Shown here: piece by piece, positions 1-11,730 of the stretch | Numbering within the stretch: position 1 is the first letter of the stretch | Layout: every line of letters starts with the position of its first letter | NCBI GenBank assembly: GCA_025174535.1 | Contig: JALBUN010000006.1 | Location: 1 to 64,000 of the forward strand | Length of the DNA: 64,000 nucleotides | Source: Cantharellus purpuraceus | Lineage: Eukaryota; Basidiomycota; Agaricomycetes; Cantharellales; Hydnaceae | Direction of reading: 5' to 3' | The notes under the pieces: model-generated | Databases searched by the model: none | The model's input: the letters and a program-made list of their open reading frames with translations, nothing else | Told to the model about the DNA's origin: nothing | Translations under genes and position numbers: made by a program

Positions 1-370
1 AATCACCCCATTTCCGGGTGCCCAAAAAATCGCAGCAACACTGGGTGGCAGTGCTCGCCTTGTCAAACAAAATGGATTAGGAGTCAGTGGCCGTGTCTGC
101 ATCCCGACCGGCCTGCTGCTAATTCACTGATTCATGAACAGCATGCCACGTTTGCTGAAAATTCGGATTGCATTCAGGCTGTAGTTCGAGACTATTTTTT
201 GAAAGGGACGGTACGAAGATACTCCATATATGCGGGTCGGACTTTGCTTATTATTCATACTTCAGCTACCAGATAACGGCATTGTTTGTGACACGGACCA
301 GTCGTTGTTTCCCCCTAATAGCACCCTGATATCCCCAAACCCCATGGCACCGAACCCTGTTGCGCGCTGA
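1..370 (+). CDS. TAP-like alpha/beta hydrolase, 3' end only (cut by window start)
   Basis: This is the last three exons of a secreted serine peptidase of the tripeptidyl-aminopeptidase-like (TAP-like) alpha/beta-hydrolase family. Exon one reads QKIAATLGGSARLVKQNGLG (about 20-90). After an intron, a segment starting HATFAENSDC supplies the catalytic His that follows NGLG, and CDTDQSLFPPNSTLISP precedes the TGA at 368-370. The same three blocks, in the same order and with the same intron positions, end the complete gene at 1238-4040, so the two are tandem paralogues on one strand. The C-terminal tail is a few residues longer here. The N-terminal domain and the Ser and Asp of the triad lie outside the window, so activity cannot be judged. 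Confidence 0.82.
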
Positions 371-1237
371 AAAGCGATGCGTGTTTTGCATGCTGCACTT
401 ACTCCAGCACAAACCTTTCTTCAATTCCAGTTCAATTCTTGTTTCACCTTGATAGTAAAGACGAACATTGCATCCCAAGGTTCTGCTCCGTCTATACCTG
501 CAATATGACAGCTCTTTTGGCGTAGTTGGTATGAAATGTCAATTATGTAGTCTCAATCTATATGACTCCGCGATGACCACTCTTGGCAAACCTCCAGCCC
601 TTTGCCTAAGAGCGATGACTGCTGCAATTTTGCTGTTTTCCTCCGAGTCTGATATTTTTGGGTGTTTTCTTCTCGGATCCAAGCTGTGCATATGTAGAAA
701 TGATATCGTCGATCACTGGTACTGGCCGGCACATGTAGTAACACCTGGCTTTCCCAGCTGTCATTGCTATTTATAAAGTTTAGATGCGCAGTGCGGATTT
801 CCCAATATGGTGCGTGTAATTACAACTGTCAGAGTCTGATAGATACTCTACCGGTCTGCAGTGCTAGTGGCAGAGCAGCCTTTGGGGTTGCCCTCTGCTC
901 ACGAAGATACATTAATCCAGCATTGCTTACATTGTCTTCGAACCTCTACCGAGTAACGATCTCAGCGACAGTAGCTAATTGTACAAGAGTCCTTGTGTAA
1001 GTATGGCTGCGTATAGTCATTGTCAATGAGAGTAGTCAAATAACTGACTGTCCTGCCAGCGCAGTAGCAGATTGACGCCTCAAAAGCAACATCTGATTAG
1101 CACTGCACGTACAGGAGCTGTCGACTATGCCAGGATGTATCAAAACAGCCACCCACAGTTAGCAAGAGTATATAATCACTTTTATAAGAAGTGGCTATAC
1201 CTTCTTGTTCCTGCAGTAACGCTTGACAGTGCTGAGT
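371..1237. other. Intergenic stretch between the two TAP-like genes
   Basis: No convincing coding signal or repeat is seen. Short open frames on both strands lack splice-supported continuation. The final part (about 1150-1237) must hold the promoter and 5' leader of the downstream gene. Confidence 0.5.
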
Positions 1238-4040
1238 ATGGTATCTAAAACCATCTTCCTTTTCTTCGCTATATCTTGGGCCCTACGCGCTCGTGCTCGC
1301 ACTGCATCATCTCCGGGAGTAAGTACACCAGCTTCATGCAGGAATACCAAAACTCAGGTTTAGTTTCGCCTTCAAGTCCGAGTCCAAGGCTTCATGCACC
1401 CAGGCCATCGTATGGAGCCCTTGTCCTGGGGCCTCCCATTCTGACTGTGCATCGTTCAAAGTATGTTTTTCGCACTGGCATCGCATAGACATTCTCTACA
1501 ACCTTTTCAGGTACCACTCGACTATGCACACCCAGAGGTTGGGGATGCCACTCTCGCTGTCGCACGTATCAATGCCACAGCGCAGCCTAAGCTGGGCACG
1601 CTCTTCACTAATCCAGGTACATGGTAACTTCGTATAATTGCACATACTAATGGTTGACTGTCGAGATTTACAGGTGGTCCAGGAGGGAGTGGGGTCGGAT
1701 TTCTCCTAGGTCGAGGTGGACGTATCGTCAGTACGATAACAAGTGGCCAATACGACATAATAAGTACGTAGTAGATATGCCACGATGGCGCCGGCTGAAG
1801 TTACTGTAAACCCGGCAGGTTGGGATCCCCGGGGGGTGAACCAGACAGTGTAAGCCTATACTTATCACTCAAGCATCCCTTGTCGTCACGCTATTTCAAT
1901 GTAGACCTCAATTGTCATGCGGTTTCACTTCGTTAGCGTCTCTAGAGCAATTTTTTGGGAATTCTGTTGTTGTGAATGGGATCGAAGCTCGTGGAAATTT
2001 CACCGATCAGAGCGACCTGGGCGCTTTTTTTGCAAAGGTGAACGAAACAGACGCTCAGCTCTCTGCAGCTGGACAAAGATGCCTGGACACTGACGGAAGT
2101 TTCCTGAAATACATGGGAACGGTGATATCCCGTCTTAGATGCTCGAGCTGACAACATTCGCTTAATTGGCTTGGTACACCTCTTAGACCTCCGTCGTACG
2201 TGACATGGTATCTTTGTCAGACTGTATTCAAGGTCCCCAAACACGGATCAACTTCTATGGGGTTAGGTATATCTTTCCATCCCTAGTAATTCCTGTGCAT
2301 CATTGTCTCGTAATTTTCAGCTACGGGACTGTTATAGGGAACTATTTCGTAAACAGTCAGTCCATGCTTTTGAACCTCCATACTAGTAGTACTGATGTAA
2401 AGCGTTCAGTGTTTCCAAAAGTGGGTGCCCGACCGACTCGGCATCACTGTATTATCTTCCACAACTGACGGCATTCCTGATCAGCGCGTCGGGAGAGTTG
2501 TCATCGACGGTGTGGTGGATATCATAGCGTGAGCTATCAGGTTTCGAGATTAGTGTATTTTCTGTTCACCAATCTCCGATTAACCAGCTGGTCCACTGAA
2601 CCATCGTACAAGGTAGGTTGATGTCATCGCTTAACTGCCTAACAGCTCCTACCAAACACTCGGACATAGGACTTCGACAGTAGGGATGTCTCCGCTGTTC
2701 TTGATCTCATATTGAGATTGTCTCTTGCAGCAATTCTCGGCTCGGCCGATTCTGTCTTCGCAGGATTCGCCAAACAATGCGCTCTGGCAGGACCACGAAA
2801 TTGTGCAATTGCAGAACAGAACTCGACAGCAGGTTCTGTGGCGCAGGCAGTAGTGGATCTAATCAATGTAGGCCTCGATCCGAGCTAGTCAAATGCATCG
2901 GCTTAACCTATATGTTTGTTAGATGGCATACGATCTGCACAAATCGGGAAAGTCTTCCCTCACGTCATTTGAGATCAGAAGTACGTCGTACGGTTTTTGA
3001 GTAGCGGACCAAGTGATTTGACTGCTGTTAGGTATTATGCGCAGTCAACTTTATACCCCGACAACATGGGCTGCCAACTTGGCTCCCCAGCTCAAGGTCT
3101 GGGAAATATTGCTTGCAAATGAGACGGCTTCAAACTCAACACTGGGGGACGTACCCTCACCCCAATCGGACTTTCGTATGCTCCTTTCACGCCAAAACAG
3201 CAACACATCTGTTGCTTCTGGAGTCCAGGAGCTGATATCGTATGTACCTCTCCAGTGCGAGATACACTTAAAGATATTAAGCCTTTCTTTTCAGATCTGT
3301 CGTGATTACCTGCATTGATAGTATTGATCAAGAACATGTTCAGACGAGCCGAGTGTTCGAAGAGGTTGTTCGTGTGACACACGATCTCTCCCCAATGTGT
3401 ATGTAACGTACTCCTTGTACTTGGGGGATCTCATTCTATTTTTACCCTCCTCGCAGTTGGGGAGATTCTCGTTTCTTCAGTAAGTCCTGCTTATCCAGTG
3501 CGTTCGAACTCCTCATGTGGCATCTTCAGGATCGCTTTTTTTGTCACCGTTTCCCAGTGCGAGCAGTGGAACGTTTCACGGGGCCTTTTAATCATAAACT
3601 AGCACATCCGATCCTGGTCATTGGGAACGAGGTAGACGTCGTTTATTATACGTGCACATCAGTCGCGTATAAAAAGTATTTCAGGCAGATCCCACCACGC
3701 CTTTAGCTAATGCACAAAGAGTGGCTGCCACGCTGGGTGATAGCGCGCGTCTCCTCGTTCAAAACGGTCTGGGAGTGAGTCCATATTTCTCTCTTCCCTG
3801 CCTTTCACTATGTTGAAAAATCCAAGCACACGTCTTTGGCTGAGAACTCGGACTGCACTCAATCAATGATGCGTGACTACTTCTTGCGCGGACTGGTCTG
3901 TCTCCCTGCTCACACCGATCGCTCGCTTTATGTAACAGCTGACGATCTTCTAGCTTCCCGAGCCTGGCACAGTTTGTGAAACAGACCAAGCACTGTTTCC
4001 TCCCAACAACACCCTTATTTCACCAGTGTCAATGCTTTAG
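1238..4040 (+). CDS. Secreted TAP-like serine peptidase (alpha/beta hydrolase)
   Basis: Predicted extracellular exo-peptidase of the TAP-like family (alpha/beta-hydrolase fold with TAP C-terminal domain). The ATG at 1238 opens a short hydrophobic signal peptide (MVSKTIFLFFAISWALRARA). After several 50-60 base introns come VPLDYAHP, the oxyanion-region motif NPGGPGGSG, WDPRGVN, then the nucleophile elbow GVSYG (the Ser codon is split by the intron near 2265-2321), RVGRVVIDGVVD, a Cys-containing lid (AGFAKQCALAGPRNCA), the acid motif GNEADPTTP and the His motif NGLGHTS. The full Ser-Asp-His triad can therefore be assembled. The protein ends PPNNTLISPVSML and is roughly 550-600 residues, normal for the family. 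I saw no stop or frameshift once introns are removed, so the gene looks functional. It is the downstream member of a tandem pair. Confidence 0.85.
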
Positions 4041-6030
4041 TCATTATCCGAGTATAAGGAGACAGTTCGCACTTTGTGCAGAAACTGAGTTGGATAGATG
4101 AATTTATACTCATTGTCTTATGCAGATCTTCAGGTAACTCCTGAATGGAAAATGTAAGACTCAAGTGCTACTTGTCCGAGTGTTTGATATTATGGCCTCA
4201 CCGAGGTGGTCTGAGGTACATGGGGTCATTAAGACTGCGAGACTCTGGGGTATAGCGGCCAGACACAACTCATATTAAGGATAGTTCTTGGGCAATTCCT
4301 TGAGGGGATCTCTAAGGAGACGTACACATAACTGTGAGATAGCAAAAGTAGTATGAGACTCAAACAGAAAGGAACTGACAGGATGACTGAAAGAGAGGGG
4401 TCGAGTATGCACGGTCATTGAAATATGTTTATGCTCGATATCATCTGCAGTATCATATCCGTTTCTATCGTCCCCCGTATGTACACACTAATGGCTCAAA
4501 TCCAAAGTAAGCCCCTTCTTCTGCACTACATAGTAACCATACCAGGTTGGGGTATTAGTGCGAGCCTGATGGAAGTGAATTTTGCAAGCATGTGGTGATT
4601 GCGAAGTTGGATGATGCTAGCGGGAGCTTGTGCCATTAACTCGTCGAGTCGTGCTAGGCTTCAACCTTGATGTGATTGAGTGCAAATGATACGCAGTATC
4701 TATGAATTGTCAGGCTTTGCCTACTAGCTCCCAAAGTGAGAGCCCCCTGCAAAAGAAATGAACACCGGAAACAAGGCTGCTGTGGATGCCAGCTGTGCAC
4801 CAAATCACAACCGCGGGTGACAGATCCATAGTATCTCAAGGAGGGCGAGGGTCACCGATTTCGAACATTCGACGAAAGGATGACAGACACCCAGAAATGT
4901 ATTGTGTCATTGTGAGAGGTAAGCTTTGTGTTCATGCCGTGAGCTATATGCTCAGTTTCAGTTGAGAATATCAAGCGTGCTTGGTATTATTTCCCTCAAA
5001 TTCAGCCCGTGTGGATGTTTCGAGCGTGTCGTATGTGGCTTGCCGAAGAGGCACGGTCGAAATATTTAGAGTCAAGCGCCAGTCGAGCGCACATGCTCCG
5101 CCGGATCGAGCTGCCGTGCGTCCACTTCCCACAGACACCTACTGAGCTCACGCCTACGCCACAGCAGGTATGAGCGGGTGGCAAATGCAACCTGTGGTTT
5201 GTGGAAATCACTGTAGGTTAAATAGTGTGTAGATAACCGCATGTTTAGACTTGACTGTCATCCACCATTCCCGGGCCTGATGTATCACAATGTGCAACTG
5301 ACGTACCAGGAGAGGGGGGTGGGGGGTCTTCTGTCGAAAGACTACACCAGGATTGTGTGCTAGGTGCAGCTACATGACTAAGATAGCAGACGATGATTGG
5401 CACATGAGCGATTCACGGTACGCAGTTGTCTACTACATATTTCGAATGGCTCACTGATCTATATAGAAACTCCCTCAATGTGGCGACTGCGGACTTGCAT
5501 TCAAGAATATCATAGGAGTGCATTGCGGTTCTTGCAAGAAACTATGTGGGTAATTTCTCGGTATTTATTTATAATGATTAACATTCAACATCCCTGTTCA
5601 TCTGCAGATGATCAGGATGCATCGATAAGATACTCCAGGACAAGCAGCATGGCTGCTCCATGTGTTTCAATGCCCGCATTGCTCGGAATGGGGCACAGCC
5701 AGGCCCAGCAACTAACCCGCTCACTAATCTAACCGCCCCACTATTGAACTTACGACAGATGGTATCAACGCTGCCAAGCAGCCCATTGGTCCAGCTCGTG
5801 AAGCATATGTCACAGTCTGTCTTGATGTACGTATTACATAAACCAAGATCTCCAGCACGTTGGCATACCCAGAGACTATGAGGTATGAAATTATCTGGAT
5901 GATTCTGACAGTCTTTCTTGGCAGAAATTCATGCTGCTGTCATAGCAAGTGTGAATCAAACATGGATAAAGAACCACGACTATAGCTTGCAGCGGTAGGA
6001 TTCTATCTATTACATGCTCTCCTTTCTAGT
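4041..6030. other. No recognised gene; exon-like pieces only
   Basis: Two kilobases without an identifiable family. Three plus-strand pieces look exon-like: about 5010-5169 (open, followed by a possible GTATGA donor), about 5606-5829 (ends before GTACGT) and about 5925-5990 (ends in TAG after IKNHDYSLQR). They might belong to one small multi-exon gene, but I do not recognise the product and cannot set a start. A G-rich run lies near 5311-5330. Confidence 0.25.
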
Positions 6031-6039
6031 CATGTCTAG

Positions 6040-6862
6040 TTGTTATATGACCAGTGAGGATTCGGAAACTCTCTGGCATGGTAACCAGCCAGCTGAGGAG
6101 GGAACAGAAGTGATGTCGCCTGGCTAGGTATGTATCTTCTCTTACCACGGTGATATAATTTGTTCTCACAGCTCTTCTGCGGCCAAATAATGAGACAGAA
6201 AATGAATTTTTGTGGCTCAGGACGTATGGCGCGGCTCTCAGAAAATAGGGGGCCCTTGATGTGAGTTGTATTTTTCTTGTCTTTGACCGGCGACTTAGCT
6301 CGATTCCTGACGACAGATGCTATCAAGACCAATCTAAGCCGCCTTTGGTTATGATTTTGGAGCTCTAGACCCCGCGGACAACGAACTCGCCAATGTCTAC
6401 ACGGACCTCTTGTATACCGAGTCATTGCGTTGTCATGCGTGCGCTGGCGGGGTAGCGTGAATTCGTATTTTAAACATACAGACTTTGCCATTATCTTTGA
6501 AGCTCTGTGGGGCCACCTCCCTATAGGAACTGTAAAGCGTATCCAAAAGACGCCAACGACGCAGCTGAAGTCGGTTGCACGCCCCGTGGTGAAAAAGAAT
6601 GCCGTGGACACGCAAACGCAGTCGTACATGGCTGGGAATGAAGGCAGAAAGGATGTCTTGCGTGTGTTAAGCAAAGATCACTTGAACGAGGTTGACGCCA
6701 TGCGCCAGTCCGGGCCAATCTAGCCGAGGACCCAAAGGGCAAACTCAGGGAAGACCAGTTGGTGGCGCAATCACATTGGTACGGTCATTTCCACTGCACG
6801 GGAAAGGATGCCATTGATGGGCGCCATTTGCACGCTCATGCTTGTGGGACATGACATGACTG
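6040..6862 (+). pseudogene. Cytochrome P450 remnant A (N-terminal half, truncated)
   Basis: Degraded fragment of a basidiomycete microsomal P450. Readable pieces occur in changing frames: NETENEFLWLRTYGAALRK near 6190-6240, KLREDQLVAQ near 6743-6770 (the stretch just before the I-helix) and GAICTLMLVGHDMT near 6817-6860, a decayed form of the oxygen-binding AGHETT I-helix. Several stops and frameshifts separate these blocks, and everything after the I-helix, including the haem-binding cysteine loop, is missing. It closely resembles remnant B at 10317-11730, so both derive from one ancestor. The fragment stops at the edge of the inverted kinase/G-alpha duplication, so that rearrangement probably removed its 3' half. 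Confidence 0.75.
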
Positions 6863-7464
6863 TCGCTCAGAAGTGTGCCAGGTCCAGAAAAAATCTAGAG
6901 AAGAGACATCCATGTAAGACGAAGACAACTGAAAGGAGGGAGCCAGTATGACCAGTCTCTTCATGTCCAAAAGCTCCATGGTATGAATAGAACCCGGAGA
7001 AAGCAAGGAGGCAAAGTGAGGGATTGCGTGAAGTTGCTTGTTATGTGAAGAGTGAATCCAACAAACGCACTTGATACGAGGCGTGAGGATACAAATTGAA
7101 CGTACATTTAGGATGCTGAAGTGCAATGAGAGGATTGCATACAAAGGGTTATTTGGGGGCTCCTGCGAATAAATCTCAGGAGTGCAGCCAGGCTATCGTT
7201 GGACAAGATAGTCCAGGGTCATTCTCTAGAATATAGGCTGTTATGGAGAACGTCTGTACCTTGTCCAGTATAACGACGTGGGAGCAGCGAGCAATAGAAA
7301 ACTACGTGATAGGGAGTCAACGGATAAGTAGCATCGCTTGGACTCAAGAAGAATAAGCGACTCATGTGACCACCACAGCTATTGGGCTGTGTAGGAGTGC
7401 CAAACGATTCACACAGTTATGTGCAACCTCCGCTGCCATGCTTGTTGTATAAACACTCTCCACA

Positions 7465-9727
7465 ATGATGACTTTGTCAGACAAACCAGTACCCCCTGTG
7501 ATTCAAGCTGCCATCAATTACCTTCACTCTATCGAGAGAAAGTTTAATGATCCTCTCGGTGTACATGAGCAATTTCTCTCGATAGTTGAGAATTTGGCCA
7601 ATCAAAGGTGCGACGGATTAATGAGTGTTGCCATTTTGAGGTCACTGTTTTTCCTGACCATCCCCCAGCGTAGATATTATCGGCGTGGTGGAACGCTTTT
7701 CCGCCATCTCTAAGCATGAGCCCTTACTTGTGTTTGGCCTCACCCCTTTCCTTCCTCCTAATCACAAAATATCATGTAAACGATCCGGCAAGTTTCACGT
7801 CACCCCATCAACCGAAGTTATCAATTACGGGGAAATTTGCACTTCACCGTCCGTGCAGTACCTCCATGGACGTGTCCAGCGACATGGTGATTTCCCAGTA
7901 GAGGGCGGTGTGTATCCCTGAACGGCTTCCATTGTCATATTAAAAATTCTCTCAGGGGCATTTGCAGACATCTGGGAAGGCACCTTTGAGAATCGCAGGG
8001 TTGCCATTAAAATGTTACGGCGATTTGGCGTCAATGCCTCGAAGTATGCCACACGACTGTGGCGAGAATGCCGCACATGGGGCGAACTTTCTCACCCTAA
8101 TATCCTTCCCTTTCTCGGAGTTTGTCTGGAACACATCTCTGAAACAACTCTTGTTCCATGCTTTGTATCACCTTGGATGGATAATGGTACGGTCATGAAA
8201 TTTATTCACAGTAATCCTGATGTAAACCGGCTACCTTTGGTAAATGTGATGGTATTTCCACTAGACATACTGAAGCTGAATTCGGCGAAGCTTCTAGGAA
8301 TTGCAGAAGGTCTCCGCTACCTGCATACTCGTGTTCCAGCCATCGTCCATGGGGATATCCGTGCAGTGCGAGCCATCACCTCTCGTACATTCTATCGTGT
8401 CTCACCCCTCTTAGGGCAACATTCTTGTGTCCACATTTGGCACACCGTTCCTCAGCGATTTTGGTCTCTCCAGAATGTTGCTGGAAGTGGGGGGAATGAC
8501 CTCATCCTCATCCGCTGGGTCGTCACGGTGGATGGCTCCTGAGCTCTTTGGCGCCGAACAACAGGTTACTACGTACAGCGATGTCTGGGCATTCGGGATG
8601 ACCGTTATCGTATGTTTCAGTCACTTCCTTGTGCTGTCCTTCAGCCGAGTGTTGATTGAAAATTTTGAGGAAATTCTCACCGGAAAACCACCATACCAGG
8701 AAGTGATGAACCACACGTTCGTGTATCAACATATTGTGAAGCGTAAGCTTCCCATACGACCTACAAATGTCAAGGGTCTCGACGATAATATGTGGCGGCT
8801 CTTTTTGAATTGTTGTGTGCACAAGCCATCTAAAAGATATACGATGTCTGCACTTGCGGACAGAGTTTTGGAGCTTTCGTCTCCAAGCCCAGTACAGTCA
8901 ATTAGCGGGCGTGGACGATTGCTCACGAGACTTCGGAGGTCTACGAGTAGCTCAATTGGTCAGAAACCAGACCTTGCTTTTTTCGAAATGTTGTGTGCAC
9001 AAGCCATCTAAAAGATATACGATGTCTGCACTTGCGGACAGAGTTTTGGAGCCTTTGTCTCCAAGCCCTGTACAGTCAACTAACGGGCGTGGACGATTGC
9101 TCACGAGACCTCGGGCGTCTACGACTAGCTCAAGTGGTCAGAAACCAGTCCTTGTCCTTAGCCCGTCCCATCGTAGTGGCTCAACCTGGACTCCTCCCGA
9201 GGAATGGCCACCGAGTGGCGAGATTCAGCCCGATGAAGAAGCCAAGAGAGTCAGTGGCCTTATCGATGAGCAACTTAGATGAGAGGTGACTTTACGAAGG
9301 GAAACGGTTGGGCAGAATTGCAAGGAGATCAGAGTTATTCTGCTCGGTCAGAGCAATAGTGGCAAGAGCACTGCTTTAAAATGCAAGTTCAAGAGTTCTT
9401 CTTTCTTGCCAGTGTTGACACGAAGGAAATGCAGAATTTCAATTGGCATGTACTCCCCACCCGTTAACGCAATGCATGGCGCCTCGTTATTTATTTAAAC
9501 ATTATCCGTCCATATATGCGGTATATTTGGTTCATTGCGACCTGTCACAGGGGAAGTTAACATCATGATGGCTTCTGTTCCCGCCGATGATCGCGCGGGC
9601 TCGTCTCTCTATGGTAGACGTAATATGTTTCGCCGACTCTCGCCACTCTGGGACCTCGAGGAACGACTTCTCATACGTCTCGGAGGTGAAGGACATCATG
9701 AAGCAACAAGGCTTTATCCTCCTGACT
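7465..9727 (+). pseudogene. Kinase/G-alpha-like fusion gene, broken truncated copy
   Basis: Derived copy of the gene at 24848-28598. It begins ATGATGACTTTGTCAGAC and keeps the kinase exons: the glycine loop EGGAFADIWEG, VAIKMLRR, HGDIRA followed by GNILV, DFGLSR and MAPELF. Damage follows. A 178-base tandem duplication (8813-9155) shifts the frame after the kinase domain. The P-loop GQSNSGKST is present at about 9347-9373, but if the GC-AG intron 9383-9434 is spliced as in the parent, the junction codon becomes TAA. Two small deletions near 9464 and 9510 remove bases present in the parent. Sequence similarity then stops at 9727, so the rest of the G-alpha-like domain (catalytic Arg/Thr, NKCD) is absent. 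A truncated kinase could in principle still be made, but I judge it a pseudogene. Confidence 0.85.
8813..9155 (+). repeat. 178-base tandem duplication inside kinase copy 1
   Basis: The unit begins TTGTGTGCACAAGCCATC at 8813 and again at 8991, an offset of 178 bases. Similarity continues to about 9155 with scattered substitutions. The partner copy on the minus strand has one unit only. As 178 is not divisible by three, the duplication changes frame. Confidence 0.9.
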
Positions 9728-10316
9728 TAATTCGTATCAACAGTTGCAGTAGGCCTGGCGGGCGCTGGGCGTTTAAGCGTGGAAGCGCCAGATGACAGAT
9801 GTGCCCGGCTGGGTTCATAAGTGTTTCAGCCTGACCGGTACGCCTGGCTTCGCGAGATATGAACAGCCCAACGTCAACTGTAAAATAGTTCTGGAGATGC
9901 TGAGCAGCCATGCATCAATCGGAAAAGTATCTCCAATTTGACATCTGCGAAACCTCTTATGTATGATAAAACGCTTGCAAGGTTTGTTAGGGAGAACAAG
10001 GGCGCCAGCTCCGCAAGTCTGTTACCAGATTTGACAGCGCCAGGCATGGGAAGGTATTTGCCGGTGCGCATTGTATGTTCAGTCCAGCGTTGTCACATGT
10101 TGAATACCCCAATGATCCCCTTGCCACCGGTCACCAGCATGGTATATTTTCCCCTGCTGATGATGTCTAGTCCGCCATAAATAACTCGGCGTCCGTGCGC
10201 AAGACTTCTGGGGAGGGAGGGGGTTAGGCAAGCTTAGCCGCTGATCACCCATCTAACTAACATACACTTTACGCCGTGGTGGGTCCAGTCTTGCTGAAAT
10301 CGGGAATTTAAGGTTG
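9728..10316. other. No recognised gene between duplication end and P450 remnant B
   Basis: Unrelated to the corresponding stretch of the parent kinase locus. Overlapping minus-strand open frames at 9714-10071 have no recognisable family and no clear splice structure. I see nothing I can name. Confidence 0.4.
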
Positions 10317-11730
10317 ATGGTGCTTGGTGCTCTTTCCATGCTCCCCTCTGCCGTGACCGGCCTGCTGGTTCTGTTTCATTTGGGAAAACTACGATTGCGC
10401 TGTGAGGGTCGATTTCAAACCCCTGGGTTGTAGGTATGTATCGTCTCTCACCACGGCGATATAATTCGTTCTCACAGCTCTGATCTATCTAGGAAATCCG
10501 CTCGACATTCTGTGGCCTGATAATGAGACAGAAAATGAATTTTTGTGGCTCAAAACGTATGGTGCGGCTCTCAGAATCAAGGAGGCCCTTGAATGTGACC
10601 CGCGACTGAGCTCAATTCCTGACGACAGATGCTCACCAGACCAATCCAAGCTGCCTTTGGTTGTTATTTTAAAGCTCTAGACCCCGCGGACAACGAACTC
10701 GTCAAACGTCTACACGGACCTCTTGTACATCAAGTCATATGCGTTGTTATGCGTGCGACGCTGGCGGGGCGGCGTGCACTCCGCGTTGAAGCCCTGTTGG
10801 GCCCTCTCACTATCGGAACTATAAAGCGCATCCAAAACAGGCCAACGACGCAGCTGAAGAGGTTACAAAGGTACATGTCACGTCGCGAAGAAAATATCGT
10901 GGACACGGAAACGCAGGCGTACATGGCTGGGAATGAAGGCAGAAAGGATGTCTTAAGCATGACTACTGCAAACCTCACTTGAATGAGGTTGACACCATGC
11001 GCCAGTCCCGGCCAATCTAGCCGAGGACCCAAAGGGTTACCAGTTGGTGGCGCAACTCACGTTGGTATAGTCAATTTCACTACGCGGAAAGGGGTGCCAT
11101 TGATGGGCGCCATGGGCACGCTCATGCTTGCGGGACATGAGACGACCATGGACGCTGTATGAGCTCTCGAAACGCCAACAGCTGCCAAGTGGTTTGCAGA
11201 GGGAGATGTTAAAGATGCAGGTGCTCGTTCTGTTCGGCGTGGAGAGGAGGGAGGGGGTAAGCTTTGTGGGTTTGGATTCTAGTTGCCCTTGTGAAGGACA
11301 GGATATGCGTCCGTGATGCCAGGAATGCCATGGCACCATCCATGCATGTAGGAAGTGTTGCGGTATACTACTGTGAATCGCGAAGCGGGACGTGAGCCAG
11401 AACGAGAGACTCGAAGACGAGCAGAAGATTGGGCTGGGTACGATGGCCATCTGTATCTTTGCCTTGTGTGAGGGCCAACGCAACATTCAGCAGTAGGGCA
11501 AGTCTATTCTTGTCATGATCACTCTATCGGGCACCTGAATTTACCGTCCTAGATGGCGCTTCGCGCAAGTCCCAGCTCGGCCATGACATGCGGACAAGGT
11601 CTGATCGAATTCGGGATTTGCAGAGTGATGGAGGTGCAAACTGTTTACTCATCGAGCTTCTTGAACGCTTTGCGATTCGTCCGCCGCTGGGAACGCCGAG
11701 ATTATCCGGAATGCCAGCGGACTGGTGACT
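10317..11730 (+). pseudogene. Cytochrome P450 remnant B (near full length, frameshifted)
   Basis: Decayed microsomal P450. A possible hydrophobic N-terminal anchor (MVLGALSMLPSAVTGLLVLF) starts at 10317. It is followed by WPDNETENEFLWLKTYGAAL near 10520-10575, a long helix region, and the I-helix MGAMGTLMLAGHETT with AGHETT at 11130-11147. Next come a frame-shifted ELSKRQQLPSGLQREM and, near the C-terminus, VMEVQTV (11625-11645) followed after another frameshift by LIELLERFAIRPPLGTPRLS (about 11650-11715). The haem-ligand loop (FGxGxRxCxG) should precede VMEVQTV but is not readable there. With at least three frame changes and in-frame stops it cannot encode a working enzyme. It is a sister of remnant A at 6040-6862. 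Confidence 0.82.

Larger units (their letters stand above)
6863..9727 (+). repeat. Large inverted duplication, copy 1 (partner at 26500-29214)
   Basis: About 2.9 kb is repeated in opposite orientation 17 kb away with high visible identity. It includes roughly 600 bases of upstream DNA and the first three quarters of the kinase/G-alpha gene. The upstream limit is where TCGCTCAGAAGTGTGCC begins. The downstream limit is after CTTTATCCTCCTGACT at 9727. Copy 1 carries extra indels and a 178-base internal tandem duplication, while copy 2 runs on into the rest of the gene. Copy 1 is therefore the derived, truncated copy. No target-site duplication or terminal repeat typical of a transposon was seen. 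Confidence 0.9.
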
